64,000 nt of DNA from JAXLQL01 sp046331625 (lineage in GTDB: Bacteria > Acidobacteriota > Terriglobia > Bryobacterales > Bryobacteraceae), in assembly GCA_046331625.1 (NCBI GenBank), contig JAXLQL010000010.1:1-64000 (forward strand). Direction: 5' to 3'. Numbering within the stretch: the first letter of the stretch is position 1; each line of letters starts with the position of its first letter. Under the pieces are notes generated by a model, which saw nothing but the letters and a program-made list of their open reading frames with translations, was not told where the DNA came from and ran no database searches. The position numbers were made by a program, and so were the translations under genes. Of the stretch, positions 48,480-57,571 are shown in pieces.

Positions 48480-50564
48480 GGAGTGGCGCGCTGCTCGATC
48501 AGCGGAGAGCAGGTGAACCTTCCTGGGCTTCGCGCCCGAGGGCAACCGGAGTTTCACCTGCTGTGCCGCCAGCGGGATCAACTCGCGGAACGGCCCCTTC
48601 ATCATCATCGGATTGGTGAGGTTCACCAGGTGCACGGTCATCGACGACTTCTGTTTCCACACCGTCACGTCCACGATCCCCGGTCCCGTGACGGTGACCG
48701 GATGCGGCTCGGCGAGCGCCCACTCCACGGCATTGCGCAGGAGCTTCCCGTGATCGGGCGCGAGCACTTCCCAGAAGGTCCGGTCGATATCCCACGGAAG
48801 AAACACCACGCGACCCTGGCCGTGTTGCCGTAGATAGACTTCTGCGATATCGGTCTTCGGAACGCGAGGGTACACCATTTCCATCGGTAGATCCGGATAC
48901 GACGGAATCAGCGTCACCGGGGGATTCGGCATTGATTCAACGGGTTTGACCGTAACGCGTCGCGTGCCGTGAATGATCCGGCCGGCGTCTTCCAACCCGC
49001 GCAGCAGCGCGTGACCACGGTTGGACTCGTGTTCCAGGCGAAGGTACGCGTTCTTCATCGGACCTTCCACCTTGCCGTCATAACGCACTCCGAACAACGA
49101 GGCCAAGCCGAAGTCGGGCTGGCGCTGTCCCCATTCGTCGTAAAGCGAGGTCTCGTGCGTGGCCACGATCGATCCGCCGCGCGAAACAAAATCCCGCAAT
49201 TGCGTGCACTGCGCATCGGATAGGGCCGCGATGTTCGGCAGCACCAGAACCTTGTAGCGCGCGAGATTCGCCGCGTCGAGCATGCGGTCATGGACCATCT
49301 CGAACGGGATCCGCGCCTCGATCAATGCCTGGTAGAAGCCGAGCGTGTGGTCCTCCACCTTCTCGTGGGCTCGGCCACCGCCGTAATATGTCGCCGTCTG
49401 TTGCGAGTAGACCATCGCGACGCGCGCCACCGGCTCTTCGTTGCGCAGGTAGCGTTCCCAGCGCTGCTGCCAGACGTACATGTCCTCGACGACCTTCAAC
49501 CAGCGCTTGTCGTGCAGCACGCCGGCGAACTTCGTGTACCAGGGCCGCAAACCGTTGGCGAGGCCTTCGGCCACCCAAATGCGGATCTCGGCATCGCTTT
49601 GCACCGAGTCCTTCCAGCGATAAGGCTCTTCCACGCCGACACTGAAGATGCCCACGATCGCTTTGCGTCCGAGCGTGGCTCGATACTCCTTGCCGTTCTT
49701 TCCGTTCTCCCACGGCGCGGCCACGCCACGACGTGCTTGCCGATCGGCGAAGAGTGTGGGCGCCATCTCACCGATCGTCTTCATGTCGAGATTGGACAGC
49801 GCGCCTCCGCCAGCGTTGGCGATGTAACGTGCGCCGGGATTGATCTTGCGGATCTCGCCATCCCATAGCCGCCACAACTCGAACAATCGCTTCTCGCGCC
49901 AAAGGATATGCGCGCGGCGGGCCGGATCGAGCGGATTGTTCGTACGCGGCAGCTCCATGCCGCTCGACTCGCGAAACAGCTTGGCGCAACTGGCGCAGTA
50001 ACACATCCCCGAGCCCGACCAGCGGTTGGTAAAGATCCCATCCACTCGGTACATCGACATGATCTCGCGATGCACGTCAGTGAGGAATTCGAAGTTGTAG
50101 GGGCCGAGTGCGCACGTGATCCACAGCGAAGGATCAGACTCGTGGCGGCGCGGCTTGCCACTGGCATCGGCCGCGATCCACTCGGGGTGAGCATCGGCGG
50201 CATCCTGATGGATCGCGTGCGGATCGGTGCGAGCGATCACCACCATGCCGAGCTTGCGGCATCCCTTGACCAAGTCGCCGAACGGATCCGAGGCGCCGAG
50301 CCATTGGCTGCGATGGTGCAGCGGGATCTTCGTCGGGTAATAGGCGACCACGCCGCCGGCGCTCAAGCATGCCGCATCGGAACGAATGCGCCGGAAATAC
50401 TCGAGCCAGAAGGCGAGGTCGAATTTGCCGGGATCGTCCTCGACGAGCGTGAGCTGCGACCATCGCATCGGCCGGTCAAACCAATCTTCGGCGGCCGATG
50501 CGGGAATGGCGCTGGTCCAGCAGGTGGCAGCGGCAGCTTTGAGGAACTGTCGGCGGTCAGGCAT
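48408..50564 (-). CDS. Exported glycoside-hydrolase-like protein (GHL6-type TIM barrel plus beta-galactosidase trimerisation-like domain)
   Basis: 718 residues. Twin-arginine signal (MPDRRQFLKAAAATCWTSA). Residues ~30-330 look like a hypothetical TIM barrel GH family (WLEYFRRIRSDAACLSAGG, LGMVVIARTDPHAIHQDA, MYRVDGIFTNRWSG) and ~400-560 like the beta-galactosidase trimerisation domain (LVLPNIAALSDAQCTQL, FVSRGGSIVATHETSL). CYCASC near 197 may bind a metal. Substrate unknown; the exported location suggests polysaccharide breakdown. Its 3' end overlaps the AAA ATPase gene. Confidence 0.75.
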   Translation of the reverse strand: MPDRRQFLKAAAATCWTSAIPASAAEDWFDRPMRWSQLTLVEDDPGKFDLAFWLEYFRRIRSDAACLSAGGVVAYYPTKIPLHHRSQWLGASDPFGDLVKGCRKLGMVVIARTDPHAIHQDAADAHPEWIAADASGKPRRHESDPSLWITCALGPYNFEFLTDVHREIMSMYRVDGIFTNRWSGSGMCYCASCAKLFRESSGMELPRTNNPLDPARRAHILWREKRLFELWRLWDGEIRKINPGARYIANAGGGALSNLDMKTIGEMAPTLFADRQARRGVAAPWENGKNGKEYRATLGRKAIVGIFSVGVEEPYRWKDSVQSDAEIRIWVAEGLANGLRPWYTKFAGVLHDKRWLKVVEDMYVWQQRWERYLRNEEPVARVAMVYSQQTATYYGGGRAHEKVEDHTLGFYQALIEARIPFEMVHDRMLDAANLARYKVLVLPNIAALSDAQCTQLRDFVSRGGSIVATHETSLYDEWGQRQPDFGLASLFGVRYDGKVEGPMKNAYLRLEHESNRGHALLRGLEDAGRIIHGTRRVTVKPVESMPNPPVTLIPSYPDLPMEMVYPRVPKTDIAEVYLRQHGQGRVVFLPWDIDRTFWEVLAPDHGKLLRNAVEWALAEPHPVTVTGPGIVDVTVWKQKSSMTVHLVNLTNPMMMKGPFRELIPLAAQQVKLRLPSGAKPRKVHLLSADRAARHSLSGGVLDVSVPGILDHEVVAIDL

Positions 50565-51238
50565 GTCGATGAGCCTCTATTGTAGGCTTCGCACTGCGTC
50601 CTGCAGGACCACGCTCGAGTGCACGGAACGCTTCGCGGCGGCGAAGCGGCGTAAAATCTTCGATCAATTCGGCCCAGTTCACAAGCTTTCACGAGTGCGT
50701 GATCACATTGCGATTTCGTAAGGCCATTCGCGTTGCCGGCATCCCGTAGATTCCCGCTTCATCGATCAGCCACTACGCTTCGGTCATGCGTACCGAACCT
50801 CTGAGCACGTCGCGAGTGTGGATTCGACATCCTTTCGCCGAACTTCAGGGGGCTCCCTTTCAGCGTCGTGATGGACGAACAGGATGTCACATCGGAAGAT
50901 TCGCGCAGCTTCCAACTGCGCTCCGCCCACGAGACTTCGGCCAGAACCCGGTGCTCCGAAGGAGACAATGGAGTCACAGCAAGGTCCGAACTGCCGCCGC
51001 CGATCAGAACGCACTGCACCGGTCAATCCCGGCTTTCAGATACGGGTGCCACTCCGGCCCATCAGCAACCCGGCGCCCTCCGCGCTTGCGCTGACCATGG
51101 AATTGGAGGGGCACGGCGCAGCGCTCGATTGCACGTTCACTGCCGGGGCCGAAGGGAAGGCTGCCGGCAAGACGTTCCACCTCGAGTTCGACTTGGCCGA
51201 TTGCGAAGGCTTGTCACGAAGATCCCGCGACCGCCGCG
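50565..51238. other. 674 bp intergenic region without a convincing gene
   Basis: It lies between the divergent GH-like gene (start 50564) and the stop of the surface protein gene. Open frames up to ~120 codons exist on both strands, but none has a family resemblance, a good start or consistent coding composition. An 8 bp GC-rich hairpin (CGCTTCGC-GGCG-GCGAAGCG, 50629-50648) precedes TAAAAT at 50652. Otherwise I see nothing functional. Confidence 0.4.
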
Positions 51239-52861
51239 CTACGGGCTGAAGAACGCATCGAGCGAGGCGAACGCAGCGACACCGAAATCGATCCCAGTGG
51301 CTTCGAACCGGCGCGCGTCGATTGATCCGAAGCCGATGATGGCGGGTAGGCCGCCGAGGTCGCGCCGCTCGATGGGGAGCGTGTATGGCTCGTAACTGGG
51401 CATCGTGAACGTGCGGGCCTCCGCGCGCTCGGTGCATACGCCGTACACGCTGGCCACCGCATTCTGAACCATCGAAAACAGCATTACGTATCCGCCTGGC
51501 TCGCCGCCCTCCCAATCGACGCGCACCACGCCGAAGCGGGCAGTGGGGTTGGCGTGAGACTTGTTCGTCCATGTGACCGGCGCGGGTGCGGAGATGGCCG
51601 CGCTGAATGCGGGAACGTCCGCACCACCGTTGCCGTTCGCGATGGTGTACGTTCCCGGTGCGTAGAAGCCCTTCTTCGATGCGCCGGTGTAGGAGCCATC
51701 GTCTCGCCGAGCCAACACCGCGGAGCCGTTGGGCCCGCTGACGGTCAGTTCCGCGCCGGCGTCGAGTGCGGATCCGCGAGAGGCGAGCGGAACGGCTTCG
51801 GCCCGGGTATCATACGGATACCCGATGCAGGTACCCGGTGCAGGCAAGCCGTAGATGCCGGAAGCGCGCAGAAGCGAGAGGCCCGAGGTGGTGTCGAATC
51901 GGGCCACGGCCGCGTCTTGGCCCGGCGGGTCCGGGCCGACGTCGGTTGCCGAAAAGGTGCGCCCGAGCACCAGCGCGGCCATCTTCGGTTGTTCCATCAG
52001 AGAGAGCCGCGCGAGGTCTTCGCCGCCGAGGCCCAAGGGATCGGCGCAAGCCGTGCCATCGGCGCTGACCGCGATAGTGGCTACATTGCTCACGGCTTGG
52101 TTTTGTCCGAAAACGCGGCCGTCCAAGCCGTTCGGGATCCAGGCGACGATAGGCACGTAGCAACCTTCCACGCCCGATGGGGCTTTGAAGACGATCTCGT
52201 CGGTGCCCGGGCAGCACGCGGCGCGGCTGATCGAGACGATTTCGAGCGATTGCTTTCCGGCGAAGATCTGCACCCCACCCGCCAGGCTGGCGGTAGGCCG
52301 CGATGCCCCGTCTTCTCCGCCCTCCACAGCTCCAAATCCGGTACCGTGCACGGTGACGGTCTGGCCGGGGCGCGCCGGTTTTACCAGCGTCAAAGAGATC
52401 CGTTCGCCTTCTGATTCGATCCAAGCCTCTGCTGGCCCTCGACCCTGGCCATTGGCGGTGAACAGCCCCGGGCTGCGCGGGGAAATAACGAAAGCAAGCG
52501 GAGGGCTGGTCTCGCCACGGTAGGTGACTCGAACCAACGCGTCGCCGGTGCGGGTTTGCGACGAGAGCGCGAAGGTCACTTCGCGCGCGGAAACGGAGAC
52601 CGGAAAAGCGGCGAGCGTTTGCGATCCGACAGTGACTTGCACCTTGGTTTCGCCCAATTCGGCGGGAGCTGGGTAGCCGGTGGCAATCACGGGATCAGGC
52701 GGCCCGAGGCCCTCGCCGCGGACCGTGACCAAAGAGCCCGGTGCGGCGCCCCACGCAGGCGTGCCGACCCGGCCGAAGCTGGCAGCGTTGCCGATCTCAC
52801 GAAGAGCCGGCGCGGCACAAGCGCATCCGAGGGCCAAAACGAAAAGAAACCTTCCCCGCAT
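51239..52861 (-). CDS. Secreted TIGR03437-like IPT/TIG surface protein
   Basis: 540 residues with a signal peptide (MRGRFLFVLALGCACAAPA). Then the domain typical of Solibacter-type acidobacteria: NAASFGRVGTPAWGAAPGSL, VTVRGEGLGPPDPV, followed by TVGSQTLAAFPVSVSAREVT and a second IPT-like copy (TVHGTGFGAVEG). The C-terminal half contains Cys-bearing loops (AACCPGTDEIV) and ends SLDAFFSP. A cell-surface or secreted protein of unknown role. The domain's lineage restriction is a main basis for the taxonomic guess (recalled, not searched). Confidence 0.8.
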   Translation of the reverse strand: MRGRFLFVLALGCACAAPALREIGNAASFGRVGTPAWGAAPGSLVTVRGEGLGPPDPVIATGYPAPAELGETKVQVTVGSQTLAAFPVSVSAREVTFALSSQTRTGDALVRVTYRGETSPPLAFVISPRSPGLFTANGQGRGPAEAWIESEGERISLTLVKPARPGQTVTVHGTGFGAVEGGEDGASRPTASLAGGVQIFAGKQSLEIVSISRAACCPGTDEIVFKAPSGVEGCYVPIVAWIPNGLDGRVFGQNQAVSNVATIAVSADGTACADPLGLGGEDLARLSLMEQPKMAALVLGRTFSATDVGPDPPGQDAAVARFDTTSGLSLLRASGIYGLPAPGTCIGYPYDTRAEAVPLASRGSALDAGAELTVSGPNGSAVLARRDDGSYTGASKKGFYAPGTYTIANGNGGADVPAFSAAISAPAPVTWTNKSHANPTARFGVVRVDWEGGEPGGYVMLFSMVQNAVASVYGVCTERAEARTFTMPSYEPYTLPIERRDLGGLPAIIGFGSIDARRFEATGIDFGVAAFASLDAFFSP

Positions 52862-53043
52862 GAAAGGATGTACGCACGAAGCGCCTGAAATGGTTTTGCA
52901 CTGTGCACCGAGTTCACGAGACGGCTCACTGCAATCGCCACGATCGGGAATGTTCGCCGCGCGCCGGCTGACGGGGCAACAGATGGGCGGAAAAGTTCGT
53001 CAGGCCCGAGGCGAAAACAGCGGGGTGCCATCGCGCCAGCACT
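52862..53043. other. 182 bp intergenic region between two co-oriented genes
   Basis: No frame looks coding and no repeat was recognised. It should carry the promoter of the surface-protein gene (start 52861, minus strand); no clear -10/-35 pair was found. Confidence 0.3.
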
Positions 53044-53634
53044 TCAGCGCGGTGCTCTCGCCGAAGCAGAATTCGCACGCGCCGCAGCGGCGGTCACTTG
53101 TACCGAAGCCTCGAGCTCAGCCGGGCGCCGCGAGCGCGCATGCGGCAGCAGATCCACAGGGAACTCGATCGCGATCACGCTCACGCCATCACCCGTAGCC
53201 TGCATCTTCACGAGACTCACCTGCGATGGATCGGCAGCCAACCCCGCGTACGCCTTCATCCCCTGCCCCAGCGCCTGCACCGCTCCGGTTTCCAAGCCTC
53301 CCGCCGGATGCAACTCCGTCACCACGCCGCCGCGAACCATCCGCACTTCGTACCTTCGCGCCGCCGCTAGGAACCGCACGCGGAAGGCGATCTCCTCGCG
53401 CGAGTCCCCGTTGTCATCCAGCTTGGCCTCGTAGATTCGCGAAGCATCGAACGTAGCCGCCTTGGCGGGAGACAAGGCCGGATCCGCACAGACCACCAGC
53501 GTGGCGCGATTGCCGGAATAGGTGACGAGCGCAACCAGCGCGTCACCGGAGCCCAAAGCGGTGATCGGCGCCTCGCGGTGGTTCGAAGCCGCGAGTGCAA
53601 GCGCGCACATGATCGCCAGCGAGAGGATCCTCAT
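53044..53634 (-). CDS. Exported short DUF4331-like protein
   Basis: 196 residues from MRILSLAIMCALALAAS (signal peptide; the frame from 53706 adds 24 residues overlapping the anti-sigma gene). The mature N-terminus SNHREAPITALGSGDALVAL matches the SHREAP start of DUF4331 proteins, and DDNGDSREEIAFRVRFL and VIAIEFPVDLL also fit, but the whole is about half the usual length. Function unknown. Downstream of, and co-oriented with, the cupin anti-sigma factor, so perhaps a member of its regulon (inference). Confidence 0.6.
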   Translation of the reverse strand: MRILSLAIMCALALAASNHREAPITALGSGDALVALVTYSGNRATLVVCADPALSPAKAATFDASRIYEAKLDDNGDSREEIAFRVRFLAAARRYEVRMVRGGVVTELHPAGGLETGAVQALGQGMKAYAGLAADPSQVSLVKMQATGDGVSVIAIEFPVDLLPHARSRRPAELEASVQVTAAAARANSASARAPR

Positions 53635-53671
53635 GACGAACAATACGCGCCCCGGCCGGGTTCGGATTTCG

Positions 53672-54247
53672 TTACTGCGAAATGAATTTCGTGCCCGGTG
53701 AGCCAATGATCAGCAGCAGATTGCCGTCCACCGTGTGAAGTTCCGGATCCACCGTCTCGGCCTCGGCCCAAGTGAAATCGCCCGCCGTGTAGACGTGCCC
53801 GTTGTGCCGCAGATCGCCTTCGATAATGAGGCACTGCTCGTCGCCGCCGTGCAGGTGAGCCGGAAACTTCGCCCCCGGCGCCATCCGCACCAACTGCGTC
53901 ACCAGGTTCGCCTTGTTGTCGCGATAGAGCACCTTGAAGCTCACTCCAGGCGACGCCTTGCTTTGCCGCCACACGCCCTCGTCTTTGCGAATCGCTCCCA
54001 GGCCATGCTCGTGATGAGGCGCCACGCGAGCCATCAACCGATCTTTGAGCGAAGCCGGCGGCGCGGCCGGCGGAGGTGCGAACGCGAGCTCTGCTGCCAG
54101 TTCTTCTGCGCGGGCGATCTCCTGGCGCGCGGCCTCCACACCCTGCTCGGCGAGTTGCGCGAGCGGGTAGTCCTCGCCTCGCCCCAACCCCAACGCGAGC
54201 AGCATTGCTTGCTCGCACAGGCCGGGTTTGTCCAGGCGGCCGCTCAC
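53672..54247 (-). CDS. Cupin-domain anti-sigma factor (ChrR-like)
   Basis: 191 residues from a GTG that overlaps the sigma stop as GTGA. Residues ~1-75 form a helical anti-sigma-like domain (LCEQAMLLALGLGRGED), and ~90-190 a cupin (APGAKFPAHLHGGDEQCLII with the metal His pair; ELHTVDGNLLLIIGS). In ChrR-type proteins the N-terminal domain holds the sigma factor and the cupin senses the stress signal. The usual ASD zinc Cys/His pattern is not obvious. Confidence 0.8.
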   Translation of the reverse strand: MSGRLDKPGLCEQAMLLALGLGRGEDYPLAQLAEQGVEAARQEIARAEELAAELAFAPPPAAPPASLKDRLMARVAPHHEHGLGAIRKDEGVWRQSKASPGVSFKVLYRDNKANLVTQLVRMAPGAKFPAHLHGGDEQCLIIEGDLRHNGHVYTAGDFTWAEAETVDPELHTVDGNLLLIIGSPGTKFISQ

Positions 54248-54880
54248 GCCAGTTCCTCCAGTAGACTTCTCAATTTGCCCAGGCCCAACCGGACCCGGGT
54301 CTTCACCGTACCCAACGGAATCCCCAATCGATCGGCCAATTCCGAATGACTCAGCCCTTCGAAAAACGCGAGTTCGATCACTTGCCGCTGCTCGGCGGAA
54401 AGTTGCGCCATCGCCGCTTGGATCCGCTCCCGTTGCTGGCCGAATACGGCGCTGAATTCCGGTCCGGGATCGGGCGAGGCTTCCTGGCGCTGCGGCTCGT
54501 CGAGCGTCTCGGTCTTCGAAGCCCGGTTGGCTTGCGAACGCAGCCGGTCAATGGAGATGCTTCGGGTCATCATCACCAGCCACGTCATCACCCCTGCGCG
54601 GCCGGGATCGAAATTGGGGGCCTGTTTCCAGGCTCTCGTATATGCGTCCAGCACAGCTTCTTCCGCATCGGCCGGATTGCGCAAAATCCGCAATGCCAAG
54701 CCATAAACCACGCTGCTGGTCTCGTCGTACAGGCGAGAGAGAGCTTCCTGCTCTGCCAGCCGCCATGTCGCGGACGAGGCCAGCCCAGGTCTGTTCCTTT
54801 GCAGGGCAGCTTACGCCGCTTACGAGACCGTTGCAGCACTCACTTTGATGCTGAATCTGTACTCTCTTGGATTCTTCCAT
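54244..54880 (-). pseudogene. ECF sigma factor with an internal frameshift (cognate of the cupin anti-sigma)
   Basis: The 54711-54244 frame holds region 2 (VVYGLALRILRNPADAEEAV) and region 4 (IPLGTVKTRVRLGLGKL). The missing start of region 2 lies in two frames: MEESKRVQIQHQSE from ATG 54880 to TWAGLVRDMAAG, then EQEALSRLYDETSSVVYGLA in the region-2 frame after a shift near 54750-54760. The main frame has no ATG/GTG/TTG before region 2, only CTG codons. Either an assembly indel, a CTG start or real inactivation. The GTGA link to an intact anti-sigma gene suggests the pair works or did recently. Confidence 0.6.
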
Positions 54881-55040
54881 CCGCTCTCTCGATTGTTTCG
54901 CTGGCCAGGGCCGGTTCAGCGAGTCTCATCATTGTAAGACAAAATCCGGCCACCGGCAGGAGCCTCAGGTACCCCAAGCGGCTGAATCCTGGGTACTTTC
55001 CGGCTGGCAGTACCGGCGATGCTACCATAGCGGAGTTCCG

Positions 55041-56315
55041 ATGTCAGAGCCTCGCCAGACGCTGCGCCTGCGGGATCTGGTGCTCTTCAATATCGCCGCC
55101 GTGGTGGGAATCCGCTGGTTGGCGGCCGCCGCGCACATCGGGCCGGGCTCCGTCGCGTTGTGGATCTCCGCAGCGGCGCTGTTCTTCGTGCCCTGCGCTT
55201 TGGTGGTGGCGCGGCTCAACGAGGCTGATCCGGTGGAGGGCGGTATCTATCATTGGACCAAGCAGGCGTTCGGCGAGTGGCACGGCTTCCTGTGCGGAAC
55301 CAGCTACTGGGTAAACAACCTCTTTTACTTTCCGGCCCTCGTGGTCGCCGGAGTCTCCATGGGCGCCTATGTGTTCGGGCGCCAAGGGTGGTCGCATGAG
55401 CGGGCGTTCGTGGTTCCTGTGTCGCTGGCGATTCTGGCCGCGATCACCGAGGCCAACCGGCGCGGCCTGGGAACCGGTAAGTGGATCGGAGTAGTGGGTG
55501 GGGCCGCGACGTATCTGACCGGAGTTGTTTTAATCATTTGTGGGGTGTGGGCGTGGTATGCCAGGGGAGGGGCCAACCGCATGGATCTGATCCCCCGGCT
55601 TGACTGGGAGCGGCTGAACTTCTGGCCCCAGATCGCCTTCGCGTTCGGGGGCCTGGAACTCGGGTCCATCTTGAGCGGAGAAATCGAAGACGCGGCCCGC
55701 ACCGTGAGAACCGCGGCGTGGATGAGCGGCGCGGCCATAGCGCTCTTCTACGTCGGCGGAACCGTAGCGATGCTCGGGCTGCTTCCGGCGGCGGAGATCG
55801 ACGTCGTCACCGGGCTCACCCAGGCCGCCGCGTCCGTTCCCCTGCCTGGGTTGACGGTGGGGCTCGGCGCGCTGGTCACGGTGGGCGTGATCGGGCAAGT
55901 GGGCGCCTGGATGACGGGTACGAGCCGCCTCCCCGTCGTCCTCGGCATGGACCGGTTCCTGCCGCTCTCTTTCGCCGAACTCCGCCGGGCGCTCTTGATC
56001 CAGGGGCTGGTGTGCGGCGCGCTGCTCGTCATCATGCAGTTGGGCGACACGTTCCAGACCGGGTACCAGGTGCTGGTGGATTTCACCGTCATCACCTATT
56101 TCATCCCGTTCGTCTACCTGTTCCTGGCCGGATGGAGGCAGGGGCTGCGCTTGCCGGCCGCGTGCGGACTGTTCGTCACGCTGGTGGCGATCGCGTTTTC
56201 GCTGGTGCCGCCCGCGGGAACAGAATCGGCGCTCTTGTTTGAAACAAAACTCGCCGGCGGATCGCTGGCCCTGATCGCCGGCGCGCGCTGGTGGTTCCGG
56301 AGGTGTACCGCGTGA
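55041..56315 (+). CDS. APC-family amino-acid/polyamine permease
   Basis: 424 residues, about 12 helices, starting MSEPRQTLRLRDLVLFNIAAVVGIRWL with the APC first helix; GGIYHWTKQAFGEWHGF, a PxxxxG-type loop, and FGGLELGSILSGEIEDA (helix 6 region) are typical. The frame from 54867 is too long; ATG 55041 is used. First gene of a coupled operon with folC (GTGA) and plsC (GTGA). Confidence 0.85.
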   Translation: MSEPRQTLRLRDLVLFNIAAVVGIRWLAAAAHIGPGSVALWISAAALFFVPCALVVARLNEADPVEGGIYHWTKQAFGEWHGFLCGTSYWVNNLFYFPALVVAGVSMGAYVFGRQGWSHERAFVVPVSLAILAAITEANRRGLGTGKWIGVVGGAATYLTGVVLIICGVWAWYARGGANRMDLIPRLDWERLNFWPQIAFAFGGLELGSILSGEIEDAARTVRTAAWMSGAAIALFYVGGTVAMLGLLPAAEIDVVTGLTQAAASVPLPGLTVGLGALVTVGVIGQVGAWMTGTSRLPVVLGMDRFLPLSFAELRRALLIQGLVCGALLVIMQLGDTFQTGYQVLVDFTVITYFIPFVYLFLAGWRQGLRLPAACGLFVTLVAIAFSLVPPAGTESALLFETKLAGGSLALIAGARWWFRRCTA

Positions 56316-57571
56316 TCGCCTATCCGGACTCCGTGCGCTACCTTTATTCCCTCGGCAACGAGGTGAAGACGATCAAGTTCGGCCTCGAAACGGTTTCCCG
56401 CGTGCTCGCCGAACTGGGCCACCCAGAGCGATCGTTCCGATCGGTGCATGTGGCCGGAACCAATGGAAAGGGTTCCACCTGCGCCATGATCGAAGCCGGG
56501 CTCCGCGCCGCCGGGCATCGCACCGGACTCTACACGTCGCCCCATCTGGTGGAGCCCACCGAGCGCATCCGCGTCAATGGAGTCGCGGTCACAGAAGAGC
56601 AATTCACCGATGCGTTCGTGAGCGTGCACGCAGTGGCCGAGAAGTTGCTGGCCACGGGTGAGATCGAGGCCCATCCCACTTACTTCGAGACCGTCACCGC
56701 GATGGGCTGCTTGCTGTTTCGCGAACTCGGCGTCGAGATCGCCGTGGTGGAGGTCGGGTTGGGCGGCAGGCTCGACGCCACGAACGTGCTCCGCCCGAAC
56801 CTCTGCGTCATCACGCCCATCGACTATGATCACGAGGCTTGGCTCGGCTCGAGCATCGAGTCGATCGCCGGCGAGAAGGCCGGGATCCTGAAACTCGGCG
56901 TGCCGGCCGTGATCGGTCCACAGCGGCGTCAAGCGATGGAGCGGATCTTCCAGGTTGCCCAGCAAGTAGGCGCACCGCTCGAACTCGCATCGAACTGGGA
57001 AGGCGGCAGCTTCCTCATCGATGCGCGCGGATGCAGCTTTCGCGCGGCCCGCGGCAGTGCGGTGCTCGATGTGCGGTGTGCGCTCGCCGGCGAGCATCAG
57101 GCAATCAACGCGCTGGTTGCGGCGATCGCGCTGTATCGGCTGGGATGTCCCGTGGAAGGGATGGCGCAAGCGCGATGGCCGGGCCGCCTGGAGCGAGTGG
57201 CCGAACATCCGGAGATCATCCTCGATGGAGCGCACAACCCCGCGGGCGTCGGGGCGCTGGCCGACTACATCCGAGATTTCTACGCCGGCCGCAAAGTCTG
57301 GATCATCTATGCCGCCATGCGCGACAAAGCCGTCGATGAGATCGGCGAGATGCTGAGTCCCGTGGCTTCGGAAGTGATCTTGACCGCGGTGGATTCGCCG
57401 CGTGCCCTGCGGCCGGAGGCGCTCGCCGAGTTGTTCACGCACCGGGCCGTGCGAACGGCGCCGCGGCTGGCCGATGCGCTCGCCATCGTGCGCGCCGAAG
57501 CATCGCCCCAGGATGCCGTGTTCATCACTGGTTCGCTATATCTGGTGGGAGAAGCCAAGTCGATTCTGTGA
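56312..57571 (+). CDS. folC: Bifunctional folylpolyglutamate synthase/dihydrofolate synthase
   Basis: 419 residues from GTG 56312 overlapping the permease stop. P-loop VHVAGTNGKGSTCAMIE; GLYTSPHLVEPTERI; VVEVGLGGRLDATNVL; ITPIDYDHEAWLG; Mur-ligase C-terminal domain ILDGAHNPAGVGAL. Adds glutamate to dihydropteroate/folates with ATP. The end overlaps plsC as GTGA. Single-copy housekeeping gene in an operon with lipid and transport genes. Confidence 0.95.
   Translation: MIAYPDSVRYLYSLGNEVKTIKFGLETVSRVLAELGHPERSFRSVHVAGTNGKGSTCAMIEAGLRAAGHRTGLYTSPHLVEPTERIRVNGVAVTEEQFTDAFVSVHAVAEKLLATGEIEAHPTYFETVTAMGCLLFRELGVEIAVVEVGLGGRLDATNVLRPNLCVITPIDYDHEAWLGSSIESIAGEKAGILKLGVPAVIGPQRRQAMERIFQVAQQVGAPLELASNWEGGSFLIDARGCSFRAARGSAVLDVRCALAGEHQAINALVAAIALYRLGCPVEGMAQARWPGRLERVAEHPEIILDGAHNPAGVGALADYIRDFYAGRKVWIIYAAMRDKAVDEIGEMLSPVASEVILTAVDSPRALRPEALAELFTHRAVRTAPRLADALAIVRAEASPQDAVFITGSLYLVGEAKSIL

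Noticed and set aside
50868..51395. 175-codon plus-strand frame in the 50.6-51.2 kb gap
   Set aside because: No family resemblance, overlaps the surface-protein gene end and has no good start.
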